From contig NC_068338.1 of the NCBI RefSeq assembly GCF_014633365.1, positions 10,984,616-11,048,615 of the forward strand: 64,000 nucleotides of DNA, written 5' to 3'. The translations under genes and the position numbers were made by a program. Below are positions 32,201 to 45,800 of this stretch, one piece after another; position 1 is the first letter of the stretch; each line of letters starts with the position of its first letter. This stretch comes from Diospyros lotus (Eukaryota > Streptophyta > Magnoliopsida > Ericales > Ebenaceae). The notes under the pieces are model-generated. The model did not search any database, was not told the origin of the DNA, and saw nothing but the letters and a program-made list of their open reading frames with translations.

Positions 32201-34876
32201 ATTTGGAATCGTCATCATCAAATTAGAACACTTGAAGATATCTTTGATTGAATCAAAGTTGTCTCTTTCTTGTTCAAAGTGTTCTACTATGGACCCATGG
32301 CTACAACTCAAATTTTCAAAACTTTCGAAAATCAGAATTCGAACATTCTTGAGTGTATTTATTCTATCAAAAAGTCGTCTTTCCCCTAAATTTGGAATCG
32401 TCATCATCAAATTAGTACAGTTGAAATATCGTTGAGTGAATCAAAGTTGTCTCTTTTTTATTTGAAGTGTTCTACTATGGACGCATGCTTAAAACTCAAC
32501 TTTTCAAAACATCCCAAAATCAGAATTTCAACTTTCTTAAGTGTATCTAGAGTATCAAAATGTCGTCTTTCACAAAGATTTGGAATCATCATCATGAAAC
32601 TAATACACCTGAAGATATCATCGACCGAATCAAAGATGGCTATTTCATGTTTAAAGTGTTCTACAATGGACCCACGGGTAAAACTCAACTTTTAAAAACT
32701 TTCAAAATCAAAATTACAAATTTCTTGAGTGTATTTAATGTATCAAAATGTCGTCTTTCCCTTAAATTTGGAACCGTCAACATCAAATTAGTACACTTGA
32801 AGATATCGTTGATTGAATCAAAGTTGTCTCTTTTTTATTCAAAGTGTTCTACTATGGACCCATAACAAAAACTCAACTTTTCAAAACCTTCAAAAATCAG
32901 AATTTGAACTTTTTGAGTGTATTTAATGTATCAAAATATCGCCTTTCCCCTAAACTTGGAATCTTCATCATCAAATTATTACACATAAAGATATGGTTGA
33001 TTGAATCAAAGTTGTCTCTTTTTTATTTAAAGGGTTCAACGATGGACCCACGGCTAAAACTCAACTTTCCAAAACTATCGAAATTCAGAATTTGAACTTT
33101 CATGAGTATATTTATTGTTTCAAAATGTCGTCTTTCCCCTAAATTTGGAACTGTGATCGTCATATTAGTACACTTGAAGATATCGTTGATTGAATCAAAG
33201 TTGTCTCTTTTTTATTTAATGTGTTCAACTATGTACCCACGGCTAAAATTCAACTTTACAAAATATCCAAAAATCAGAATTTGAATTTTCATGATTATAT
33301 TTAGAGTGTCAAAATGTCATCTTTGACCAAGATTTGGAATCCTCATCATCAAACTAGTACACTTGAAGATATCATTGATTGAATCAAAGTTGTCGCTTTC
33401 TTGTTTAAAATGTTCTACTATGGGCCCATGGCAAAAACTCAACTTTCCAAAACTATCGAAAATCAGAATTTGAACTTTCTTGCGTGTATTTAATGTATCA
33501 AAATGTCATTTTTCTCCAAAATATGGAACCGTCGTCGTCAAATTAGTACACTTGAAGATATCGTTGATTGAATCAAGGTTGTCTCTTTTTTGTTTAAAGT
33601 GTTCAACTATGGACCCATTGCTAAAACTCAACCTTTCAAAACACCCGAAAATCATAATTTGAACTTTCATGAGTATATTTAGAGTCTCAAAATGTCGTAT
33701 TTCACCAAGATTTGGAATCATCATCATCAAAGAAGTACACTTGAAGGTATCATTGATTGAATCAAAGTTCTCTTTCTTGTTTAAAATGTTCTACTATAGA
33801 CCCAAGGCAAAAACTTAACTTTTCAAAACTTTCGAAAATTAGAATTTGAACTTTCCTTAGTGTATTTAATGTATCAAAATGTCGTCTTTCCCCTAAATTT
33901 GGAACCGTTATCATCAAATTAGTACACTTGAAGATATCGTTCACTGAATCAAAGTTGCCACTTTTTTTTTTCAAACTGTTCTACTATCGACCCATGGCAA
34001 AAACTCAATTTTTCAAAACTTCCAAATATCATAATTTCAGCTTTCTTGAATGTATTCAATGTATCAAAATGTCACCTTCCTCCTAAACTTGGAGTCATCA
34101 TCATCAAATTATTACACTTGAAGATATGGTTGATTGAATCAAAGTTGTCTGTTTTTTATTTAAAGTGTTCAACTATGGACCCATGGTTAAAACTCAACTT
34201 TTCAAAATATCCGAAAATCAGAATTTGATCTTTCTTGAGTGTATTTATTGTTTTAAAATGTTTTCTTTCCGCTAAATTTGGAATCGTCATCATCAAATTA
34301 GTACACTTGAAGATATCTTTGATTGAATCAAAGTTGTCTCTTTCTTGTTCAAAGTGTTCTACTATGGATGCATGGCTAAAACTCAAATTTTCAAAACTTT
34401 TGAAAATCAGAATTTGAACATTCTTGAGTGTATTTATTCTATCAAAATGTCGTCTTTCCCCTAAATTTGGAATCGTCATCATCAAATTAGTACAGTTGAA
34501 ATATCGTTGAGTGAATCAAAGTTGTCTCTTTTTTATTTAAAGTGTTCTACTATGGACGCATGCCTAAAACTCAACTTTTCAAAACATCCCAAAATCAGAA
34601 TTTCAACTTTCTTAAGTGTATCTAGAGTATCAAAATGTCGTCTTTCACAAAGATTTGGAATCGTCATCATCAAACTAATATACCTAAAGATATCATCGAC
34701 CGAATCAAAGATGGCAATTTAATGTTTAAAGTGTTCTACAATGGACCCACGAGTAAAACTCAACTTTTCAAAACATCCCGAAAATAGAATTTGAACTTTC
34801 TTGTGTGTGTAAAGTGTATCAAAATTACATCTATCTCCTAAATTTGAAATCGCCTTCATGAACTTAGTACACTTGA
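20274..34876. repeat. 189-bp satellite array, central block with higher-order structure
   Basis: About 77 monomers over 14.6 kb. Adjacent monomers differ clearly, while monomers 11 or 14 units apart are nearly identical. A marker monomer (start of its open frame) occurs at 22534, 25176, 27252 and 29895, spacings 2642, 2076 and 2643. Within the repeat, 24926-26181 and 27002-28256 match closely with an offset of 2075-2076. Occasional monomers have small indels. No gene, RNA gene or transposon is visible inside. Confidence 0.95.
22534..29894. repeat. Higher-order repeat domain 1 (14-, 11-, 14-mer)
   Basis: Three consecutive higher-order units, 22534-25175, 25176-27251 and 27252-29894. Shared diagnostic features include a monomer with CCATGGCAAAATTCAACAAT (24935 and 27011) and one with a CTTAGCGTATT-type or AATCTTGAGCGTATTT variant (about 25551 and 27627). 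The 11-mer lacks three monomers present in the 14-mers. Counts come from coordinate spacing divided by 189. Confidence 0.8.
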
Positions 34877-36139
34877 TGTAACGCCCCAACCCCAAGATAG
34901 TATATAAGGTACTATAATATTTACACGGGCGTTAAGGAAATCCCATATACTATAGTAAGGATCGTAACCTGAAATGTTGGGACTTCCATAAAATAAACAT
35001 TCACACACACAATTTATCAAGATAGCAAGGAAAGTAGACTTCATTCTCCACGAGACAAAATATTGTCAAAGTTAGAGTACAAATCTTGTAACATACTACA
35101 ACATCATAAGAGACGCCTAAACAAGATAACTACACTCGCACCGCCTCCAGGCCTTCTCCCTTTGAGCCCGAGCCTGATAGATCTGGAACATTTGAATATT
35201 CCAGTGGTATGAACACCCGGGTTAGATCGTTAAATCTAAGTAAGGGTTAAAAATAACTTCATGCGTGCAAATGCAAAATGCAGAGATGCATGCTCCAGGT
35301 GGATGTGACGCTAGGGTGTTGCAATCACCCCTGCCAAACTTATCATGTAACACAGCCTAACAACACGGCCAAGTGAAGACTCCTTTCACCCATGATATTC
35401 ACAACTAGTCACAAGCCACACGTAGTGATGCATGAACAAATGGAAAGAAACATGCGTATTAAATGAAATAACATGATATGCACTTGCAATCACTGCCAAC
35501 ATGCTCAATAATATGCACAACATGTAAGAAATACAGTTTAGAAACCACTCACCGAAGCTTCCCACTTCTTGGTTGCACAAATTCACGGCCGAACGTCGCT
35601 CCAAGTGGACTGTTCTATAAAAACCGAAACCTTTTTGTATCCAAACCTAATATATTTTTAGATAGGTAAGTAGCTACTAAAAGTAAGAGTTTTCATGAAA
35701 AATTTCAAGCCAAGAAGACCTCTCACCCGCCCACACGCGCTCCCACAATGTCTGCCACGCGCTTGGACGCGCAGCTCTGTTGGGCGCGTGCGTCTCATGC
35801 GCTAGACGGACTTCCGACCCTGAAAATTAAAACGGGCATAACTCTCTCGTTTTAACTCCGATTCGAGTGCTGTTTGAACCTACGGACTCCTCTTTCAACC
35901 CTCTACGAGATTACAGAAAAAAAGATGAGCTTACCTTGCAGTTTTGGTTACTGTTTTGCACGGATTTCAAGGGGCTCCTGCCTTCCAATGGCTTGCTTTC
36001 GGCTCCTACTCGGGCAGGGTTTCCTTCCCTTCTTTGCAGTAGAGTTTCCCCTCCTTTGTAAGCAACTTAACTCCTTAATTTGGTGGCCAAAAACCCAACC
36101 CAAGGCATTCTTATATAGTGCCCTTAAATCCATAGGATT

Positions 36140-36530
36140 GTGACACTTGGCACTTGAGATTTACACCTTAATTATTGCTTTCTTCCCATGGTGACAAGTG
36201 GCTCTTGAGATATGAGCCTTATCATGACATTTTTAACCCTTTAACGAATGGATTTTTGCCACGTGTTATGGAGATTTGAGCCATAATGATTGCTTTCATC
36301 CTACGGCGCCACGTGTCCTCGAGATATGAGCTTTCATTATTACTTTCTTCCTACTACGACATGTGTCCCTCAAGATGTGAGCCTTCATCATTGCTTCCAT
36401 CCTACGGTGCCACATGTCCCTCGAGATTGGTGTTTAATTATTACTTTTGATTTTCCATCCAAATTACACCACGTGTCCATGTAATCATTTCTACCTATGT
36501 GTCTCCATCCATATGGTGACATGTGTCCAT
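36140..36530 (-). repeat. Degenerate short tandem repeats in the solo LTR
   Basis: Five or six imperfect units of about 60-70 bp, each with a CCACGTGTCC-like box, then GAGATATGAGCC and a CTTTCATCCTACGG-like block. Located upstream of the TATA-like box on the minus strand, in the U3 position, where LTR enhancers often repeat. CACGTG is a G-box core for plant bZIP and bHLH factors; a regulatory role is inferred. Confidence 0.6.
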
Positions 36531-36702
36531 TAATTGAATTTAATTTGGCTTTGAAATCCATAGCCACTTTTGATATCTCTTTGAAGTCCATTGCCCTTAA
36601 GTCCCCTAAGATACCCCATTAATTGAATTTAATTTGGCTTTGAAATCCATAGCCACTTTTGATATCTCTTTGAAGTCCATTGCCCTTAAGTCCCCTAAGA
36701 TC
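36528..36702. repeat. 89-bp perfect-looking tandem duplication
   Basis: Two copies offset by 89 bp, from CATTAATTGAATTTAATTTG to CCCTTAAGTCCCCTAAGAT. I see no difference between copies, so the duplication is recent relative to the LTR. Confidence 0.85.
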
Positions 36703-36803
36703 CTTGAATCTCACAAATTCCCGAGTCTTTGAGAAGCTAAAGATAATTAGGAAATCGTTTCATTTATTAAATAGAAATAGCTTACAAGTTTTAGGGTATT
36801 ACA

Positions 36804-39800
36804 CTTGAAGATATTGCTGATTGAATTAAACTTGTCACTTTTTTATTTAAAGTGTTCAACTATGGACCCATGGCTAAAACTCAACTTTTCAAACTTTTCA
36901 AAATCAGAATTTGAAATTTCTTGTGTGTAATTAATGTATCAAAATGTCGTCTTTCCCTTAAATTTGGAACCGTCATCATCAAATTAGTACACTTGAAGAT
37001 ATCGTTGATTGAATCAAAGTTGTCTCTTTTTTATTCAAAGTGTTCTACTATGGACCCATAACAAAAACTCAACTTTTCGAAACATCCAAAAATCAGAATT
37101 TGAACTTTTTGAGTGTATTTAATGTATCAAAATAAAGCCTTTCCCCTAAACTTGGAATCTTCACCATCAAATTATTACACATAAAGATATGGTTGATTGA
37201 ATCAAAGTTGTCTCTTTTTTATTTAAAGTGTTCAACGATGGACACACGGCTAAAACTCAACTTTCCAAAACTATCGAAATTCAGAATTTGAACTTTCATG
37301 AGTGTATTTAATGTTTCAAAATGTCGTCTTTCCCCCAAATTTGGAACTGTGATCGTCACATTAGTACACTTGAAGATATCATTGATTGAATCAAAGTTGT
37401 CTCTTTCTTGTTCAAAGTGTTCTACTATGGATGCATGGCTAAAACTCAAATTTTCAAAACTTTTGAAAATCAAAATTTGAACATTCTTGAGTGTATTTAT
37501 TCTATCAAAATGTCATCTTTCCCCTAAATTTGGAATCGTCATCATCAAATTAGTACAGTTGAAATATCGTTGAGTGAATCAAAGTTGTCTCTTTTTTATT
37601 TAAAGTGTTCTACTATGGACGCATGCCTAAAACTCAACTTTTCAAAACATCCCAAAATCAGAATTTCAACTTTCTTAAGTGTACCTAGAGTATGAAAATG
37701 TCGTCTTTCACAAAGATTTGGAATCTTCATCATCAAACTAATATACCTGAAGATATCATCGACCGAATCAAAGATGGCAATTTAATGTTTAAAGTGTTCT
37801 ACAATGGACCCACGAGTAAAACTCAACTTTTCAAAACATCCCGAAAATAGAATTTGAACTTTCTTATGTGTGTAAAGTGTATCAAAATTACATCTATCTC
37901 CTAAATTTGAAATCGCCTTCATGAACTTAGTACACTTGAACATATTGCTGATTGAATTAAACTTGTCACTTTTTTATTTAAAGTGTTCAACTATGGACCC
38001 ATGGCTAAAACTCAACTTTTCAAAACTTTCAAAATCAGAATTTGAAATTTCTTGTGTGTATTTAATGTATCAAAATGTCGTCTTTCCCTTAAATTTGGAA
38101 CTGTCATCATCAAATTAGTACACTTGAAGATATCGTTGATTGAATCAAAGTTGTCTCTTATTTATTCAAAGTGTTCTACTATGGACCCATAACAAAAACT
38201 CAACTTTTCGAAACATCCAAAAATCAGAATTTGAACTTTTTGAGTGTATTTAATGTATCAAAATATCGCCTTTCCCCTAAACTTGGAATCTTCACCATCA
38301 AAGTTGTCTCTTTTTTATTTAAAGTGTTCAACGATGGACCCACGGCTAAAATTCAACTTTCCAAAACTATCGAAATTCAGAATTTGAACTTTCATGAGTG
38401 TATTTAATGTTTCAAAATATCGTCTTTCCCCCAAATTTGGAACTGTGATCGTCACATTAGTACACTTGAATACATCGTTGATTGAATCAAAGTTGTCTCT
38501 TTTTTATTTAATGTGTTCAACAATGTACCCACAGCTAAAATTCAACTTTACAAAATATCCAAAAATCAGAATTTGAATTTTCATGATTATATTTAGAGTG
38601 TCAAAATGTCATCTTTGACCAAGATTTGGAATTGTCATCATAAAACTAGTACACCTGAAGATATCTTTGATTGAATCAAAGCTGTCGTTTTCTTGTTTAA
38701 AATGTTCTACTATGGGCCCATGGCAAAAACTCAACTTTCCAAAACTATCGAAAATCAGAATTTGAACTTTCTAGCGTGTATTTAATGTATCAAAATGTCG
38801 TTTTTCTCCAAAATATGGAACCGTCGTCGTCAAATTAGTACACTTGAAGATATCGTTGATTGAATCAAGGTTGTCTCTTTTTTATTTAAAGTGTTCAACT
38901 ATGGACCCATTGCTAAAACTCAACCTTTCAAAACACCCGAAAATCAGAATTTGAACTTTCATGAGTATATTTAGAGTATCAAAATGTCGTATTTCACCAA
39001 GATTTGGAATCATCATCATCAAACAAGTACACTTGTAGGTATCATTGATTGAATCAAAGTTCTCTTTCTTGTTTAAAATGTTCTACTATGGACCCAAGGC
39101 AAAAACTTAACTTTTCAAAACTTTCAAAAATTAGAATTTGAACTTTCCTTAGTGTATTTAATGTATCAAAATGTCGTCTTTCCCCTAAATTTGGAACCGT
39201 TATCATCAAATTAGTACACTTGAAGATATCGTTGATTGAATCAAAGTCGCCACTTTTTTTTTTCAAACTGTTCTACTATGGACCCATGGCAAAAACTCAA
39301 TTTTTCAAAACTTCCAAATATCATAATTTGAGCTTTCTTGAATGTATTCAATGTATCAAAATGTCACCTTCCTCCTAAACTTGGAGTCCTCATCATCAAA
39401 TTATTACACTTGAAGATATGGTTAATTGAATCAAAGTTGTCTGATTTTTATTTAAATTGTTCAACTATGGACCCATGGTTAAAACTCAACTTTTCAAAAT
39501 ATCCGAAAATCAGAATTTGATCTTTCTTGAGTCTATTTATTGTTTTAAAATGTTTTCTTTCCCCTAAATTTGGAATCGTCATCATCAAATTAGTACACTT
39601 GAAGATATCTTTGATTGAATCAAAGTTGTCTCTTTGTTGTTCAAAGTGTTCTACTATGGATGCATGGCTAAAACTCAAATTTTCAAAACTTTTGAAAATC
39701 AGGATTTGAACATTCTTGAGTGTATTTATTCTATCAAAATGTCGTCGTTCCCCTAAATTTGGAATCGTCATCATCAAATTAGTACAGTTGAAATATCGTT

Positions 39801-42800
39801 GAGTGAATCAAAGTTGTCTCTTTTTTATTTAAAGTGTTCTACTATGGACGCATGCCTAAAACTCAACTTTTCAAAACATCCCAAAATCAGAATTTCAACT
39901 TTCTTAAGTGTATCTAGAGTATGAAAATGTCGTCTTTCACAAAGATTTGGAATCATCATCATCAAACTAATATACCTGAAGATATCATTGACCGAATCAA
40001 AGATGGCAATTTAATGTTTAAAGTGTTCTACAATGGACCAACGAGTAAAACTCAACTTTTCAAAACATCCCGAAAATAGAATTTGAACTTTCTTATGTGT
40101 GTAAAGTGTATCAAAATTACATCTATCTCCTAAATTTGAAATCGCCTTCATGAACTTAGTACACTTGAACATATTGCTGATTGAATTAAACTTGTCACTT
40201 TTTTATTTAAAGTGTTCAACCATGGATCCATGGCCAAAACTCAACTTTTCAAAACTTTCAAAATCAGAATTTGAAATTTCTTGTGTGTATTTAATGTATC
40301 AAAATGTCGTCTTTCCCTTAAATTTGGAACCGTCATCATCAAATTAGTACACTTGAAGATATCGTTGATTGAATCAAAGTTGTCTCTTATTTATTCAAAG
40401 TGTTCTACTATGGACCCATAACAAAAACTCAACTTTTCGAAACATCCAAAAATCAGAATTTGAACTTTTCAAGTGTATTTAATGTATGAAAATATCGCCT
40501 TTCCCCTAAACTTGGAATCTTCATCATCAAATTATTACACATAAAGATATGGTTGATTGAATCAGAGTTGTCTGTTTTTTATTTAAAGTGTTCAACGATG
40601 GACCCACGGCTAAAAATCAACTTTCCAAAACTATCGAAATTCAGAAATTGAACTTTCATGAGTGTACTTAATGTTTCAAAATGTCGTCTTTCCCCCAAAT
40701 TTGGAATTGTGATCGTCACATTAGTAGACTTGAATATATCGTTGATTGAATCAAAGTTGTCTCTTTTTTATTTAAAGTGTTCAACTATGGACCCATTGCT
40801 AAAACTCAACCTTTCAAAACACCCGAAAATCAGAATTTGAACTTTCATGAGTATATTTAGAGTATCAAAATGTCGTATTTCACCAAGATTTGGAATCATC
40901 ATCATCAAACAAGTACACTTGAAGGTATCATTGATTGAATCAAAGTTCTCTTTCTTGTTTAAAATGTTCTATTATAGACCCAAGGCAAAAACTTAACTTT
41001 TCAAAACTTTCGAAAATTAGAATTTGAACTTTCCTTAGTGTATTTAATGTATCAAAATGTCGTCTTTCCCCTAAATTTGGAACCGTTATCATCAAATTAG
41101 TACACTTGAAGATATCGTTGATTGAATCAAAGTTGCAACTTTTTTATTTAAAGTGTTCTACTATGGACGCATGCCTAAAACTCAACTTTTCAAAACATCC
41201 CAAAATCAGAATTTCAACTTTCTTAAGTGTATCTAGAGTATCAAAATGTCGTCTTTCACAAAGATTTGGAATCGTCGTCATCAAACTAATACACCTGAAG
41301 ATATCATCGATCGAATCAAAGATGGCTATTTCATGTTTAAAGTGTTCTACAATGGACCCACGGGTAAAACTTAACTTTTAAAAACTTTCAAAATCAGAAT
41401 TACAAATTTCTTGAGTGTATTTAATGTATCAAAATGTCGTCTTTCCCTTAAATTTGGAACCGTCATCATCAAATTAGTACACTTGAAGATATTGTTGATT
41501 GAATCAAAGTTGTCTCTTTTTTATTCAAAGTGTTCTACTATGGACCCATAACAAAAACGCAACTTTTCAAAACCTCCAAAAATCAGAATTTGAACTTTTT
41601 GAGTGTATTTAATGTATCAAAATATCGCCTTTCCCCTAAACTTGAAATCTTCATCATCAAATTATTACACATAAAGATATGGTTGATTGAATCAAAGTTG
41701 TCTCTTTTTTATTTAAAGTGTTCAACGATGGACCCACGGCTAAAACTCAACTTTCCAAAACTATCGAAATTCAGAATTTGAACTTTCATGAGTGTATTTA
41801 ATGTTTCAAAATGTCGTCTTTCCCCCAAATTTGGAACTGTGATCGTCACATTAGTACACTTGAAGATATCGTTGATTGAATCAAAGTTGTCTCTTTTTTA
41901 TTTAATGTGTTCAACTATGTACCCACGGCTAAAATTTAACTTTTCAAAATATCCAAAAATCAGAATTTGAATTTTCATGATTATATTTAGAGTGTCAAAA
42001 TGTCATCTTTGACCAAGATTTGGAATCGTCATCATCAAACTAGTACACTTGAAGATATCATTGATTGAATCAAAGCTGTCGCTTTCATATTTAAAATGTT
42101 CTACTATGGGCCCATGGCAAAAACTCAACTTTCCAAAACTATCGAAAATCAGAATTTGAACTTTCTTCGGTGTATTTAATGTATCAAAATGTCGTTTTTC
42201 TCCAAAATATGGAACCGTCGTCGTCAAATTAGTACACTTGAAGATATCATTGATTGAATCAAGGTTGTCTCTTTTTTATTTAAGGTGTTCAACTATGGAC
42301 CCATTGCTAAAACTCAACCTTTCAAAACACCCGAAAATCAGAATTTGAACTTTCATGAATATATTTAGAGTATCAAAATGTCGTATTTCACCAAGATTTG
42401 GAATCATCATCATCAAAGAAGTACACTTGAAGGTATCATTGATTGAATCAAAGTTCTCTTTCTTGTTTAAAATGTTCTACTATAGACCCAAGGCAAAAAC
42501 TTAACTTTTCAAAACTTTCGAAAATTAGAATTTGAACTTTCCTTAGTGTATTTAATGTATCAAAATGTCGTCTTTCCCCTAAATTTGGAACCGTTATGAT
42601 CAAATTAGTACACTTGGAGATATCGTTGATTGAATCAAAGTTGCCACTTTTTTTTTTCAAACTGTTCTACTATGGACCCATGGCAAAAACTCAATTTTTC
42701 AAAACTTCCAAATATCATAATTTGAGCTTTCTTGAATATATTCAATGTATCAAAATGTCACCTTCCTTCTAAACTTGGAGTCGTCATCATCAAATTATTA

Positions 42801-45800
42801 CACTTGAAGATATGGTTGATTGAATCAAAGTTGTTTTTTTTTTATTTAAAGTGTTCAACTATGGACCCATGGTCAAAACTCAACTTTTCAAAATATCCGA
42901 AAATCAGAATTTGATCTTTCTTGAGTGTATTTATTGTTTTAAAATGTTTTCTTTCCCCTAAATTTGGAATCGTCATCATCAAATTAGTACACTTGAAGAT
43001 ATCTTTGATTGAATCAAAGTTGTCTCTTTCTTGTTCAAAGTGTTCTACTATGGATGCATGGCTAAAACTCAAATTTTCAAAACTTTCGAAAATCAGAATT
43101 TGAACATTCTTGAGTGTATTTATACTATCAAAATGTCGTGTTTCCCTTAAATTTGGAATCGTCATCATCAAATTAGTACAGTTGAAATATCGTTGAGTGA
43201 ATCAAAGTTGTCTCTTTTTTATTTAAAGTGTTCTACTATGGACGCATGCCTAAAACTTAACTTTTCAAAACATCCCAAAATCAGAATTTCAACTTTCTTA
43301 AGTGTATGTAGAGTATCAAAATGTCGTCTTTCACAAAGATTTGGAATTGTCATCATCAAACTAATACACCTGAAGATATCATCGACCGAATCAAAGATGG
43401 CTATTTCATGTTTAAAGTGTTCTACAATGGACCCACGGGTAAAACAAAACTTTTCAAAACTTTCAGAATCAGAATTACAAATTTCTTGAGTGTATTTAAT
43501 GTATCAAAATGTCGTCTTTCCCTTAAATTTGGAACCGTCATCATCAAATTAGTACACTTGAAGATATCGTTGATTGAATCAAAGTTGTCTCTTTTTTATT
43601 CAAAGTGTTCTACTATGGACCCATAACAAAAACTCAACTTTTCAAAACCTCCAAAAATCAGAATTTGAACTTTTTGAGTGTATTTAATGTATCAAAATAT
43701 CGCCTTTCCCCTAAACTTGGAATCTTCATCATCAAATTATTACACATAAAGATATGGTTGATTGAATCAAAGTTGTCTCTTTTTTATTTAAAGTGTTCAA
43801 CGATGGACCCACGGCTAAAACTCAACTTTCCAAAACTACCGAAATTCAGAATTTGAACTTTCATGAGTGTATTTAATGTTTCAAAATGTCGTCTCTCCCC
43901 CAAATTTGGAACTCTGATCGTCACATTAGTACACTTGAAGATATCGTTGATTGAATCAAAGTTGTCTCTTTTTTATTTAATGTGTTCAACTATGTACCCA
44001 CGGCTAAAATTCAACTTTTCAAAATATCCAAAAATCAGAATTTGAATTTTCATGATTATATTTAGAGTGTCAAAATGTCATCTTTGACCAAGATTTGGAA
44101 TCCTCATCATCAAACTAGTACACTTGAAGATATCTTTGATTGAATCAAAGCTGTCGCTTTCTTGTTTAAAATGTTCTACTATGGGCCCATGGCAAAAACT
44201 CAACTTTCCAAAACTATCGAAAATCAGAATTTTAACTTTCTTGGGTGTATTTAATGTATCAAGATGTCATTTTTCTCCAAAATATGGAACCGTCGTCGTC
44301 AAATTAGTACACTTGAAGATATCATTGATTGAATCAAGGTTGTCTCTTTTTTATTTAAAGTGTTCAACTATGGACCCATTGCTAAAACTCAACCTTTCAA
44401 AACCCCCGAAAATCAGAATTTGAACTTTCATGAGTATATTTAGAGTATCAAAATGTCGTATTTCACCAAGATTTGGAATCATCATCATCAAAGAAGTACA
44501 CTTGAAGGTATCATTGATTGAATCAAAGTTCTCTTTCTTGTTTAAAATGTTCTACTATAGACCCAAGGCAAAAACTTAACTTTTCAAAACTTTTGAAAAT
44601 TAGAATTTGAACTTTCCTTAGTGTATTTAATGTATCAAAATGTCGTCTTTCCCCTAAATTTGGAACAGTTATCATCAAATTAGTACACTTGAAGATATCA
44701 TTGATTGAATCAAAGTCGCCACTTTTTCTTTTCAAACTGTTCTACTATGGACCCATGGCAAAAACTCAATTTTTCAAAACTTCCAAATATCATAATTTGA
44801 GCTTTCTTGAATGTATTCAATGTATCAAAATGTCACCTTCCTCCTAAACTTGGAGTTGTCATCATCAAATTATTACACTTGAATATATGGTTGATTGAAT
44901 GAAAATTGTCTGTTTTTTATTTAAAGTGTTCAACTATGGACCCATGGTTAAAACTCAACTTTTCAAAATATCCGAAAATCAGAATTTGATCTTTCTTGAG
45001 TGTATTTATTGTTTTAAAATGTTTTCTTTCCCCTAAATTTGGAATCGTCATCATCAAATTAGTACACTTGAAGATATCTTTGATTGAATCAAAGTTGTCT
45101 CTTTCTTGTTCAAAGTGTTCTACTATGGATGCATGGCTAAAACTCAAATTTTCAAAACTTTCGAAAATCAGAATTTGAACATTCTTGAGTGTATTTATTC
45201 TATCAAAATGTCGTCTTTCCCCTAAATTTGGAATCGTCATCATCAAATTAGTACAGTTGAAATATCGTTGAGTGAATCAAAGTTGTCTCTTTTTTATTTA
45301 AAGTGTTCTACTATGGTCGCATGCCTAAAACTCAACTTTTCAAAACATCCCAAAATCAGAATTTCAACTTTCTTAAGTGTATCTAGAGTATCAAAATGTC
45401 GTCTTTCACAAAGATTTGGAATCGTCATCATCAAACTAATACACCTGAAGATATCATCGACTGAATCAAAGATGGCCATTTCATGTTTAAAGTGTTCTAC
45501 AATGGACCCACGGGTAAAACTCAACTTTTAAAAACTTTCAAAATCAGAATTACAAATTTCTTGAGTGTATTTAATGTATCAAAATGTCGTCTTTCCCTTA
45601 AATTTGGAACCGTCATCATCAAATTAGTACACTTGAAGATATCATTGATTGAATCAAAGTTGTCTCTTTTTTATTCAAAGTGTTCTACTATGGACCCATA
45701 ACAAAAACTCAACTTTTCAAAACCTCCAAAAATCAGAATTTGAACTTTTTGAGTGTATTTAATGTATCAAAATATCGCCTTTCCCCTAAACTTGAAATCT

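Larger units (their letters stand above)
34877..36803 (-). mobile_element. Gypsy-type solo LTR, minus strand
   Basis: A 1927-bp element with ends TGTAACGCCCC and GGGTATTACA in plus orientation, meaning TGTAATACCC...GGGGCGTTACA on the minus strand, closely like the LTR ends of gypsy A and Cassandra. CTTGA duplications lie at 34872-34876 and 36804-36808. On the minus strand it has a TATA-like CTATATAAG (about 36109-36118) and then a leader sharing TCGGAGTTAAAA with gypsy A LTRs, plus a GC-rich stretch at about 35725-35810. No internal region remains. It is a product of LTR-LTR recombination in the satellite. Confidence 0.88.
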
